From: Gordonia hongkongensis
GTDB taxonomy: Bacteria; Actinomycetota; Actinomycetes; Mycobacteriales; Mycobacteriaceae
Direction of reading: 5' to 3'
Length of the DNA stretch: 64,000 nt
Assembly: GCF_023078355.1 (NCBI RefSeq)
Contig: NZ_CP095552.1
Location: 3,534,001 to 3,598,000, forward strand
The position numbers and the translations under genes were made by a program. The notes under the pieces are model-generated. The model did no database searches and was not told the DNA's origin. It saw only the letters and a program-made list of their open reading frames with translations. The number at the start of each line of letters is the position of its first letter. Position 1 is the first letter of the stretch. Below are positions 41,114-49,672 of the stretch, one piece after another.

Positions 41114-42058
41114 CTATATCAGGGAACGGGTGATGTCACTTTCCGCGCCCGGGAATCGCCCCGCCACGACGCGCTCACACCGACGCGCCAGCTCGCGACG
41201 ATCTGCGCCGGGTTCCTCGGGCGGGTGGATGACCATCGTGACGACGAGACCACGCGCCCGCAGGACCCGTCGCAGCGTGTCGGCCGGGGTGTCGGCGCCG
41301 ATGAAACTCGGTGCCGTCGCAGTGGTCCCATCGCTGCCGACGAAACGCAACCTCACCGGCACGACCGGCACGTCCGCATCGATCGCGGCCTGGAAGAACG
41401 CCGGTCGGAATGCACCGGCCGAGCGGCCGCAGTACGTGGTGCCCTCGGGGAACACGATCACCGACGAGTCGCGGTGCAGCCGCCCGGCCACGTCGCCGAC
41501 CGTCCCCGGCAGACCGCGGAGCGTGCCGCGATCGACGGCGATGACGCCGAACCGGCGCGCGAGGGACGACACCACCGGCATCCCGACGACATCGGATTTG
41601 GCCACTACGTCAGCAGGGCTGATCAGCGCGAGCACCAAGACGTCGAGGAACGAGATGTGATTGGCGACCACGAGTCCGGCGCGGGTCGGGCCACCGCGCC
41701 GGTCCTCGACGCGGACGGCGATGCCCAGGGCCGCCAGCAGTGCACCCGACGCGGATCGACGCAGGGGACGCGGCGGACGACGACGCAGCCGCGCCACCGC
41801 CCCGGTGGTCAGCGCCGCCCAGACGATCCACACCACGACCACGACGAGTCGGCACAGACGCCACGCGACGATCGTCGCGCCGAAGACCGCGTCGAACCGC
41901 CCGGCCCGCGGTGCACCGATGCAACCGTCGCCACAGGTGCTGATCGGGAACCACGGGTGCGCGAGCGCGCCGGCCGGGCGGGCAGGCGGACACGCGGCGT
42001 GTTCGCGTCGGGGACGCTCGGAGCGAGGTCCGACCGGACCGACCAGCAGGGCGGTCAT
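41114..42058 (-). CDS. 1-acyl-glycerol-3-phosphate acyltransferase-like (PlsC/OlsA) protein
   Basis: 314 residues. A membrane segment (about 68-90) precedes the PlsC domain with catalytic NHISFLD and the acceptor motif FPEGTT. The ATG overlaps the stop of the acetyltransferase gene (ATGA). That order, a GNAT-like N-acyltransferase then a PlsC O-acyltransferase, mirrors ornithine-lipid genes olsB-olsA, and Rv3027c-Rv3026c in M. tuberculosis. The lipid product is not known. Confidence 0.88.
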   Translation of the reverse strand: MTALLVGPVGPRSERPRREHAACPPARPAGALAHPWFPISTCGDGCIGAPRAGRFDAVFGATIVAWRLCRLVVVVVWIVWAALTTGAVARLRRRPPRPLRRSASGALLAALGIAVRVEDRRGGPTRAGLVVANHISFLDVLVLALISPADVVAKSDVVGMPVVSSLARRFGVIAVDRGTLRGLPGTVGDVAGRLHRDSSVIVFPEGTTYCGRSAGAFRPAFFQAAIDADVPVVPVRLRFVGSDGTTATAPSFIGADTPADTLRRVLRARGLVVTMVIHPPEEPGADRRELARRCERVVAGRFPGAESDITRSLI

Positions 42059-42945
42059 CGTGCCGCGCCCCCGGGCTCCGGCGTGGCATCCGCGCGGGCC
42101 GAACCCAGCCGTCGGGCACTCGATCGCAGCCGGTCGAGGTACCGCTTGTTGGCCCCTTCGCGGTCGAGCAGGGTCAGGAAGTCCGCGACGTCGAAGACGT
42201 CGTCGACCGCCGGCTCGCCACAGATGCGGGCGCCGAGGCGGAGGTATCCACGCATCAGCGCCGGCATCGCGACCGTGTCGGACGGCACGATGTCGTCGAG
42301 CAGGCGTCCGCCGATGCGCGCCGGTGCCAGCGGGTGGGCGCGTCGCTCGGGGTCCTGGTGGTCGTCCCGCAGACGATCGCGCAGGGCGCGCAGCGACGAC
42401 CCCGGCAGCCATTCACCCGGCGTGTGCAGGGGCACCGACACACAGCCCATCAGGTATCGCAGGTCGGCGTCGTCCATGTACTGCAGCAGCGCCGCCCACA
42501 TCAGCGCGGTGACCGACCCGTCGCGGTACTCGGAGTGGACACACGCCCGACCCAATTCGACGGTGGCGGAGACGATGTCGTTCATCTCGCGGAGGTCGAA
42601 CTCGGTGGCCGAATACCAGCCGCCGGCGGCGATCGCCCGCGCCGGGGAGAGCAGGCGCGCACACCCGACGACCCCGTCGTCGGCGTGGCGGACGATGAGG
42701 TGCTCGCAGAAGGCGTCGAACCGGTCGGCGTCCCGTCCGGTGACCGCGTCACCGATGCGGTTGGAGAAGCCGGGTTCGTCGGCGAAGACGCGATACCGCA
42801 GTTCCTGGGCGGCGACGATGTCGGCGGGATCGTCGGACACGAGGACCCGGATGGGTCCTGCGGTGAGCAGGGTCGTCGGCACGGCCCGCGAGAACCGAGC
42901 GCGCGCGACATGGCTGGTGCGGACTGGCGACTGCATGGCGTTCAT
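42055..42945 (-). CDS. GNAT-type N-acyltransferase, OlsB/hemolysin-like
   Basis: About 296 residues. The core reads VAAQELRYRVFADEPGF and VVGCARLLSP, typical of the Acetyltransf_5 family that includes the ornithine N-acyltransferase OlsB, where an acyl-ACP donor acylates an amino group. The start is uncertain: ATGs at 42945 and 42936 and a GTG at 42984 are all in frame. It is coupled to the PlsC gene. Confidence 0.85.
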   Translation of the reverse strand: MNAMQSPVRTSHVARARFSRAVPTTLLTAGPIRVLVSDDPADIVAAQELRYRVFADEPGFSNRIGDAVTGRDADRFDAFCEHLIVRHADDGVVGCARLLSPARAIAAGGWYSATEFDLREMNDIVSATVELGRACVHSEYRDGSVTALMWAALLQYMDDADLRYLMGCVSVPLHTPGEWLPGSSLRALRDRLRDDHQDPERRAHPLAPARIGGRLLDDIVPSDTVAMPALMRGYLRLGARICGEPAVDDVFDVADFLTLLDREGANKRYLDRLRSSARRLGSARADATPEPGGAAR

Positions 42946-43084
42946 GACTCGAATGGAAACGAGACCGGGCATCGGCAGAACCACCGCAGCGTGTCGTGTC
43001 GGTGCGGGTTCGATGAACTCGGGCCGCCACCGGATGAACAGGCCTCGCCACGGCCACCTGCGGGTGAACGACCCCCGAACGCAC

Positions 43085-43115
43085 GGTGACCCCCGACGGG
43101 GAGTCGGGGGTCACC
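43085..43115 (-). terminator. Terminator of etfBA
   Basis: 13-bp exact arms ggtgacccccgac/gtcgggggtcacc around a 5-base loop, 27 bp past the etfA stop. Confidence 0.82.
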
Positions 43116-43141
43116 GGATTCTGCAGTTGATCAGCTCATGA

Positions 43142-44098
43142 TCACTTGCGCTTCTTGACCTCTTCGGTCAGTTGCGGCGCGACGTTGAACAGATCTCCGA
43201 CGACGCCGTAGTCGGCGATCTCGAAGATCGGGGCCTCTTCGTCCTTGTTGACGGCCACGATCGTCTTCGAGGTCTGCATGCCGGCGCGGTGCTGGATGGC
43301 GCCCGAGATGCCCAGGGCGACGTACAGCTGCGGCGACACGGTCTTACCGGTCTGACCGACCTGGAACTGACCGGGGTAGTAACCGGAGTCGACGGCCGCG
43401 CGCGAAGCGCCCACGGCGGCACCGAGCACGTCGGCGAGTTCTTCGACGACGGAGAACTTCTCGGCGCTGCCGACACCGCGACCACCCGAGACGACGATCG
43501 ACGCCTCGGTCAGTTCGGGACGATCGCCGCCGACGTTCGGCTCGACCTTGGTGATCTTGACCGCGCCCTCTTCCTGAGCCGGGACCTCGACGTCGACACG
43601 CTCGCCGGCGCCGGCCTGCGGAGCGGCCTCGACGCCGCCGGGGCGGATCGAGAAGACCGGGACCTCGCCCTTGGCCTGGGCGTCGACGGTGTAGGCGCCA
43701 CCGAAGATGGAGTGGATGCCCACGCCGCCTTCCTTGACGTCGACGATGTCGGCGAGGACGCCCGAGCCGAGGCGCACGGCCAAGCGGCCGGCGATCTCCT
43801 TGCCGTCGGCGGTGGCCGCGACGAGGATGCCGGCCGGCGAGGCGGTCTCGGCGATCGAGGCCAGCACGTCGACCTGCGGGGTGATGAGGTAGCTACCCGC
43901 ATCGTCGGACTCGGCGACGTAGATCTTCTCCGCGCCGGCCTCCTTGAGTCCGTCGAGGATGCCGTCGGCCGAGCCGGGCTTGCCGACGACGACCGCCGAC
44001 GGGGTGCCGAGTGCGCGGGCGGCGGTGATGAGCTCGCTGGTGACCTTCTTCAGGGCGCCTTCGGCGTCCTGTTCCACGAGAACGAGTACTTCTGCCAT
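43142..44098 (-). CDS. etfA: Electron transfer flavoprotein alpha subunit
   Basis: FAD-binding subunit of ETF, which passes electrons from acyl-CoA dehydrogenases to the respiratory chain. 318 residues; the C-terminal FAD domain includes [14 protein letters not shown], then [19 protein letters not shown] and [23 protein letters not shown] precedes the ATG. It follows etfB by 53 bp. Confidence 0.96.
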   Translation of the reverse strand: MAEVLVLVEQDAEGALKKVTSELITAARALGTPSAVVVGKPGSADGILDGLKEAGAEKIYVAESDDAGSYLITPQVDVLASIAETASPAGILVAATADGKEIAGRLAVRLGSGVLADIVDVKEGGVGIHSIFGGAYTVDAQAKGEVPVFSIRPGGVEAAPQAGAGERVDVEVPAQEEGAVKITKVEPNVGGDRPELTEASIVVSGGRGVGSAEKFSVVEELADVLGAAVGASRAAVDSGYYPGQFQVGQTGKTVSPQLYVALGISGAIQHRAGMQTSKTIVAVNKDEEAPIFEIADYGVVGDLFNVAPQLTEEVKKRK

Positions 44099-44151
44099 GG
44101 TGGTTTTCTCCTGAATGTCTGGGGGTTCGCCGGTGGTCTGCGTGGAGAAGG

Positions 44152-44937
44152 TCAGATGATCTTCTGGCCGACCAGGTACTCGGCGACCTTGGTGCCGCCA
44201 TCGCCTTCGTCGGTGACGCGCTCGCCCGCGGTCTTCGGCGGCTTCGGGGTGTTCGCCGTCACGACCGAGCCGGCGTTCTCCAGGCCCACATCGCTTGCCT
44301 CGACGTCGATCTCGGCGAGGGTCAGGACGGTGACCTCCTTCTTCTTGGCGGCCATGATGCCCTTGAAGGAGGGGAAGCGCGGTTCGTTGATCTTCTCGTT
44401 CACGCTGACGATGGCCGGCAGGCTGGCCTCGATGTGGAAGATGCCGTCGTCGGTCTCCCGCTCGCCCTTGAGGGTCTCGCCCTCCAGGGTCAGCTTGCGC
44501 AGGTGGGTCAGGTGCGGGAGCTCGAGGTACTCGGCGATCATGGCCGGGATGGCGCCGACGCGACCGTCGGTGGCCTCGTTGCCGGCGATGACCAGCTCGA
44601 CACCCTCGACCGTGCCGAGCGCCCGGGCCAGCACGTAGGCGGTCTGGACCGCGTCCGAACCGTGCATGAGGTCGTCCTTGATGTGGATCGCCTTGTCGGC
44701 GCCCATGGACAGGGCCTTGCGGATGGCGTCGGTGGCGCGCTCGGGACCCGCCGTCAGGATGGTGACCTCACCGCCGTCGGCCTCCTTGATCTTCAGCGCT
44801 TCCTCGACGGCGCGCTCGTTGATCTCGTCCAGGACGGCGTCGGCGGCCTCACGGTCCAGGGTGTAGTCGTCGTCGGACAACTTGCGCTCGGACCATGTGT
44901 CGGGAACCTGCTTGATCAGTACGACAATGTTTGTCAT
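44152..44937 (-). CDS. etfB: Electron transfer flavoprotein beta subunit
   Basis: 261-residue AMP-binding subunit of ETF. The signature VIAGNEATDGRVGAIPAMIA and the recognition loop toward the C-terminus are present. It is the first gene of etfB-etfA. AGGAGG is 13 bases before the ATG. The upstream inverted repeat CTTACC-N4-GGTAAG resembles one ahead of the enoyl-CoA hydratase gene at 54125, suggesting shared fatty-acid control. Confidence 0.96.
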   Translation of the reverse strand: MTNIVVLIKQVPDTWSERKLSDDDYTLDREAADAVLDEINERAVEEALKIKEADGGEVTILTAGPERATDAIRKALSMGADKAIHIKDDLMHGSDAVQTAYVLARALGTVEGVELVIAGNEATDGRVGAIPAMIAEYLELPHLTHLRKLTLEGETLKGERETDDGIFHIEASLPAIVSVNEKINEPRFPSFKGIMAAKKKEVTVLTLAEIDVEASDVGLENAGSVVTANTPKPPKTAGERVTDEGDGGTKVAEYLVGQKII

Positions 44938-44972
44938 GGGTCTACGTCGACCTCCTGCATCGGGTTCGGCAA

Positions 44973-44988
44973 CTTACCGGCGGGTAAG
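44973..44988. promoter_or_regulatory. Operator-like inverted repeat upstream of etfB
   Basis: CTTACC GGCG GGTAAG: exact 6-bp arms with a 4-bp centre. It overlaps a possible etfB -10 (TAAGTT on the minus strand, plus 44971-44976). The same TACCGG-NN-GGTAAG core occurs at 54136-54149. Confidence 0.6.
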
Positions 44989-45123
44989 GCCATGGGTCCC
45001 CACCACTTTAGCGTCTCCCATGTTTCCACTAAACATCGACTACCTCACACAATGCACGCTACCGTTCGCTCGCTCGGTACGACGGCCCCGGCGGTCCCCG
45101 GGGCATGCCCTACTCTCTGTCAG

Positions 45124-45942
45124 ATGACTGACGCAGACCTCGGATCGTCGCGCGGGACGGCAACCACTGGTCTCGAGGCGCTCGACACCGACCAGCAATT
45201 GGCGCTGACCGGCGAGCGGACGGTCCCGGGGATTCCCGCCGAGAACTACTGGTTCCGGCGCCACGAGATCGCCTACCGCCACATCGCCGACCGGTGCGCG
45301 GGCCACGACGTCCTCGAAGCCGGCTCCGGCGAGGGGTACGGCGCCGCGATGATCGCCGACGCCGGGGCGTCGTCGGTGGTCTGCGTCGACTACGACGCCG
45401 CCGCGGTCGAACACACCCGACGCCGCTATCCCCAGCTCGTCGTCCACCAGGGCAACCTCGTCGACCTCCCCCTCGCCGACGCCTCGGTCGACATCGTGGT
45501 CAACTTCCAGGTCATCGAACACCTCTGGGATCAGCCGCGATTCGTCGCCGAATGCCACCGCGTGCTGCGTCCGGGCGGGGTCCTGCTCATGTCGACGCCC
45601 AACCGCATCACCTTCTCCCCCGGTCGCGACACACCGCTCAACCCGTTCCACACCCGTGAGCTCGACGCGGCCGAACTCACCGAACTGCTTCTCGACGGCG
45701 GTTTCGTGATCGACGCGATGTGGGGAGTCGTCCACGGACCGCGCCTTCGCGCCCTGGACACCAAATGGGGCGGTTCGCTCATCGACGCCCAGATCGAGCG
45801 TGCGCTCGCCGGCGAGCCCTGGCCGGACGAGCTGGCCGCGGATGTCGCCGGCGTGGTCGCCGCGGACTTCGATGTCGTCGATTCCGGCGTGTACGACATC
45901 GACGACTCGCTCGACCTGTTCGCCGTCGCGTTGCGGGGCTGA
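45124..45942 (+). CDS. SAM-dependent methyltransferase (Rv3030-like)
   Basis: 272-residue class I methyltransferase. SAM motif I is DVLEAGSGEGYGAA; the acidic end of strand 2 is CVDYD; the later LRPGGVLLMSTPNR is typical. It heads the run methyltransferase, GH57, GT4, as Rv3030-Rv3032 do in mycobacteria, where the cluster is tied to methylglucose lipopolysaccharide; O-methylation of a sugar is therefore the best guess. TACTCT ends 7 bases before the ATG (leaderless). Confidence 0.85.
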   Translation: MTDADLGSSRGTATTGLEALDTDQQLALTGERTVPGIPAENYWFRRHEIAYRHIADRCAGHDVLEAGSGEGYGAAMIADAGASSVVCVDYDAAAVEHTRRRYPQLVVHQGNLVDLPLADASVDIVVNFQVIEHLWDQPRFVAECHRVLRPGGVLLMSTPNRITFSPGRDTPLNPFHTRELDAAELTELLLDGGFVIDAMWGVVHGPRLRALDTKWGGSLIDAQIERALAGEPWPDELAADVAGVVAADFDVVDSGVYDIDDSLDLFAVALRG

Positions 45943-45945
45943 GGG

Positions 45946-47838
45946 GTGACCACCCGCACCGAACCCGTCCCGGGCCAGTTCACGCTGGTCCTGCACTCGC
46001 ATCTGCCGTGGCTGGCCAATCACGGCCGTTGGCCGGTCGGCGAGGAATGGCTGTATCAGTCGTGGGCCGGGTCCTACCTGCCGCTGTTCGACATGCTCGA
46101 GCGGCTGGCCGCCGACGGTTTCACCGACCAGCTCTCCCTCGGGATCACGCCGGTGCTGGCCGCGCAGCTCGACGATCCGCACTGTGCGTCTTCGATGTAC
46201 GAGTGGCTCGCCGACTGGCAGCTCCGGGCCACGCAGGCAGCGATGTCCCGCGACGCCGACCGAGCCGCGGCGGGCCGCCGTGAGTACCTCGACGCCCAAC
46301 GCGCGCTGGACACCTTTGCGTCCCGATGGCGTCACGGCGCGTCGCCACTGATCCGCGGACTGGCCTCGACCGGCGTCGTCGAGATCCTGGGCGGCCCCCT
46401 GGCCCACCCGTTCGCACCGCTGCTCGACCCGCGACTGCGCCGATTCTCGCTGACCGAGGGGCTCGCGGACGCCCATGCGCGGTGGGGTTTCGATCCGACC
46501 GGGATCTGGGCACCCGAGTGCGCCTTCGCGCCGGGGATGGAAACGGAGTACGACCGCGCAGGCGTGCGCCACTTCATGGTCGACGGGCCCGCCTTGCACG
46601 GCGACACCGCGCTGGGACGCCCCGTCGGCGACAGCGCCGTCGTCGCCTACGGACGTGACCTGACGGTGAGCTATCGCGTCTGGTCGCCGAAGTCGGGCTA
46701 TCCGGGTCATGGCGCCTATCGGGATTTCCACACCTATGACCACGAGACCGGGCTCAAGCGATTCCGGGTCACCGGCCGGACCGTGTCCGGAAAGGACAAG
46801 AAGCCCTACGACCCGGCGCGCGTCGACGCGGTGGTCGACCGGCACGTCGAGGACTTCGTCGCGCATGTGCGGCAGCGTCTGGTCGACGAGTCCGCGCAGA
46901 TCGGCCGGCCCGCGCTGGTGGTCGCCGCGTTCGACACCGAACTGTTCGGGCACTGGTGGCATGAGGGCCCGGTCTGGCTGGATCGGGTGCTGCGACGTCT
47001 GCCCGAGGTCGGGGTCACCGTCGGGACACTCGCGGGCGCAACGCAGGCCGGGCTCGTCGGCGCGCCCATCGACCTCCCCAGGTCGTCGTGGGGGTCGGGT
47101 AAGGACTGGCGGGTGTGGAACGGCCCGGCCGTGCAGCACCTGGTCGACCTGAACGCCGAGGTCACCGAGACGGCGCTCGACGCGATCGCCAAGCTGCGGC
47201 AACAAGGAAGTGCACGCAGCCGGGTCGCCGATCAGATCGTGCGCGAGGCGCTGCTGACCGTGTCCTCGGACTGGCCGTTCATGGTGTCGAAGGACACCGC
47301 GGCGCAGTACGCTGTGTCGCGAGCTCACACGCATGCGCATGCCACCCGCGAGATCAGCGACGCGGCGATGCGGGGCCGCGACGACGCAGCCGAGACGCTC
47401 GCCGCCGCCTGGGCGCGTGCCGACAATCTCTTTCCCGCACTCGATGCGCGCCGGCTGCACACGGCTCTGACCGCCGACCGGGTCGGTGTCGAGGGGGAAT
47501 CCGATGAAGGTGTTGTTCGTGTCGTGGGAGTACCCGCCGGTGGTGGTGGGCGGACTCGGCCGGCATGTCCATCACCTCGCCACCGAGATGGCCGCCGCCG
47601 GGCACGACGTGGTCGTGCTGACCCGGCGTCCGTCGGGGACCGATGCGGTGACTCATCCGACGACGGACACCGTCGTCGAAGGTGTCCGGGTAATGGCCGT
47701 CGCCGAGGACCCGCCGGAGTTCGAGTTCGGGCAGGACATGATGGCCTGGACGCTGGCCATGGGGCATGCCTTCGTGCGGGCGGGACTTCGGATTCTGCAC
47801 GGCGGGGGGTGGGTGCCGGAGGTCGTGCACGCGCATGA
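45946..47838 (+). CDS. GH57 glucan-branching-type enzyme, 3' end frameshifted
   Basis: The first 500 residues form a GH57 enzyme plus its C-terminal helical domain: HSHLPWL near residue 17, nucleophile Glu in IWAPECAFAPGME, acid/base Asp in AAFDTELFGHWW. It probably branches or trims alpha-1,4-glucan, as proposed for Rv3031. Beyond about 47490 the frame continues for over 100 Arg/Gly-rich residues across the next gene. One extra G in the GGGGG run at 47493-47497 would give a stop overlapping the next ATG, so the real end is probably near 47507. It starts with GTG, 3 bp after the methyltransferase stop. Confidence 0.82.
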   Translation: MTTRTEPVPGQFTLVLHSHLPWLANHGRWPVGEEWLYQSWAGSYLPLFDMLERLAADGFTDQLSLGITPVLAAQLDDPHCASSMYEWLADWQLRATQAAMSRDADRAAAGRREYLDAQRALDTFASRWRHGASPLIRGLASTGVVEILGGPLAHPFAPLLDPRLRRFSLTEGLADAHARWGFDPTGIWAPECAFAPGMETEYDRAGVRHFMVDGPALHGDTALGRPVGDSAVVAYGRDLTVSYRVWSPKSGYPGHGAYRDFHTYDHETGLKRFRVTGRTVSGKDKKPYDPARVDAVVDRHVEDFVAHVRQRLVDESAQIGRPALVVAAFDTELFGHWWHEGPVWLDRVLRRLPEVGVTVGTLAGATQAGLVGAPIDLPRSSWGSGKDWRVWNGPAVQHLVDLNAEVTETALDAIAKLRQQGSARSRVADQIVREALLTVSSDWPFMVSKDTAAQYAVSRAHTHAHATREISDAAMRGRDDAAETLAAAWARADNLFPALDARRLHTALTADRVGVEGESDEGVVRVVGVPAGGGGRTRPACPSPRHRDGRRRARRGRADPASVGDRCGDSSDDGHRRRRCPGNGRRRGPAGVRVRAGHDGLDAGHGACLRAGGTSDSARRGVGAGGRARA

Positions 47839-48753
47839 TTGGCTGGTCGCCCACCCGGCCATCGCGCTGGCCGAGTTCTTCGATGTGCCACTGGTTTCCA
47901 CGATCCACGCGACGGAGGCCGGGCGGCACAGCGGCTGGGTGAGCGGTCGGACGAACCGGCAGGTGCATTCGGTCGAGTGGTGGCTGGTGTCCGAATCCGA
48001 CGCTCTCATCACGTGTTCGGCGTCGATGCGCGACGAGGTGAACCGACTGTTCGGCTACGACGCCGCCGACATCACGGTGATCCACAACGGCATCGACATC
48101 CGTACGTGGCCGTTCGCCGAACGCGCTCGGACGAGCGGTCCGGCCGAGCTGCTGTTCGCGGGGCGGCTCGAATACGAGAAGGGCGTGCAGGATCTGCTCG
48201 CGGCGCTCCCCCGATCCGGCGCAGCCATCCGGGTACGACGCTGACGATCGCCGGTGACGGCACCCAGCGGGACTGGCTGATGGAGCAGGCGCGCAGGCAT
48301 CGGGTCGGTAAGGCGGTGCGGTTCGTCGGCCCGGTCGACCACACCGAGCTGGTGACGCTGATGCACCGCTGCGACGCCATCGTGCTGCCGAGTCGCTACG
48401 AGCCGTTCGGAATCGTGGCGCTGGAGGCGGCGGCAACCGGCGTGCCCTTGATCGTGTCCACGGCCGGGGGTCTGGGTGAGGCGGTTCGCGAGCCGGACAC
48501 CGGGCTGACGTTCGAGCCCGCGGATGTCGCCGGTCTGGCCGCGGCGGTCCGGGCCACGCTGTCCGATCCGGGCGCGGCCGCGCAACGAGCACTGCGGGCG
48601 CGGGCACGACTCACCGCGGAGTTCTCGTGGGCCGAGGTCGCCGAGCGCACCGCGAGCGTGCACCTCGCCGCGAAGCGTCGGGTCCGGCACGCGATCGGAC
48701 GGCCCGACATCCCGGAACGCCCGCTGCCAGAACGGGACCCGGGCCAGGCATAG
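47504..48753 (+). pseudogene. GT4 glycosyltransferase (Rv3032-like), frameshifted
   Basis: The N-terminal part (47504-48244) reads VSWEYPPVVVGGLGRHVHHL through LEYEKGVQDLLAALPR and then hits a stop. The rest continues in another frame from about 48213: SHPGTTLTIAGDGTQ, then the donor-site motif PSRYEPFGIVALEAAA, ending at 48753. Restoring one base at the CCCCC run 48208-48212 rejoins a normal glycosyltransferase of about 415 residues. The mycobacterial homologue elongates alpha-1,4-glucan for methylglucose lipopolysaccharide and glycogen. The break may be a sequencing error or a true mutation. Confidence 0.82.
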
Positions 48754-48758
48754 CCCCC

Positions 48759-48803
48759 TGCTCCCTGAGGAGCCCGGAGCCTGCGGAGGGCGTCACGAAG
48801 GGT
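48759..48803. repeat. Half-copy of the CTCCCTGAGG-type repeat
   Basis: Starts tgctccctgagg, as does the left arm of the 24004-24106 element, and ends gtcacgaagggtc. It contains a small hairpin gctcc-ctga-ggagc and reaches into the acyltransferase gene, supplying its last codons and stop. Confidence 0.7.
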
Positions 48804-49545
48804 CCCGCTCGGCCGCGGCCTTCTTCCGTTCGATGTCGGCGAGGGCGCGTTCGAGTTCGGCGCGTTCGGCGGCGTTCGAGGCCCAGTCGTCCATCCGGTT
48901 CTTGACCACCCGAGCGGGGGCGCCGACCGCGATGGCGTAGTCGGGGATGACGCCCTTGACCACCGCGTGCGAGCCCAGCACGCATCCTCGCCCGACGATG
49001 GTGTTGCGCAGCACCGACACCTTGGCCGCGACCCACGTGTCCGGCCCGATGCGCACCGGGCCCTTCACGATGCCCTGGTCTTTGATCGGCAGCGTGATGT
49101 CGTCCATCTTGTGGTCGAAGTCGCAGATGTAGCACCAGTCGGCGATGAGGGTGGAACCGCCGATCTCGAGGTCGAGGTAGGAGTTCACCACGTTGTTGCA
49201 GCCGAAGACGGTCTTGTCGCCGATGCGGAGGCTGCCCTCATGGCAGCGGATGGAGTTGCCGTCGCCGATGTGGACCCAGCGACCGATCTCCATGCGCGCG
49301 AGTTCCGGCGTCGCGTGGATCTCGACGTTGCGCCCGAGGAACACCATGCCCCGCAGCACGATGTGCGGATTGGCGAGGCGAAACCGCGCCAGGCGGTAGT
49401 AGCGCACGAGGTACCACGGCGTGTACGCCCGGTTGCGTCTGATCCAGCGCAGCGAGTCCAGCGTGAGAAAACGCGCCTGGTCGGGGTCGCGGCGTCGGCC
49501 GGCGCGCCGGCGGGACCGGTACGACGCATTCCACATGGTGGTCAT
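48793..49545 (-). CDS. Left-handed beta-helix acyltransferase (Rv3034c-like)
   Basis: 250 residues. The central part (about 75-215) shows hexapeptide-repeat turns such as IGDGNSI, IGDKTVFG, IGPDTWVAAK and VGRGCVLGSHAVV, ending in AVGAPARVVK, typical of trimeric O-acyltransferases of the maltose/galactoside acetyltransferase type. Its position facing the glucan cluster suggests acylation of a saccharide. TAGGGT lies 8 bases before the ATG. The last four codons and stop lie inside a repeat element. Confidence 0.86.
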   Translation of the reverse strand: MTTMWNASYRSRRRAGRRRDPDQARFLTLDSLRWIRRNRAYTPWYLVRYYRLARFRLANPHIVLRGMVFLGRNVEIHATPELARMEIGRWVHIGDGNSIRCHEGSLRIGDKTVFGCNNVVNSYLDLEIGGSTLIADWCYICDFDHKMDDITLPIKDQGIVKGPVRIGPDTWVAAKVSVLRNTIVGRGCVLGSHAVVKGVIPDYAIAVGAPARVVKNRMDDWASNAAERAELERALADIERKKAAAERDPS

Positions 49546-49672
49546 GACCAGAAACCCTAATCGACGCGATTTTCGCGCACGATAGGCTCACTGCTGGCGC
49601 GGAAGGTGCCGTTCGATGGCATGCCCGGCGCCTGGACACGATGCAGAACAGGGCACGACGACGAGGAGCAGG

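Noticed and set aside
47504..48753. In-frame GH57-GT4 fusion protein
   Set aside because: As given, the two are out of frame. A single base lost would fuse them, but homologues are separate proteins and a one-base gain gives a normal ATGA junction.
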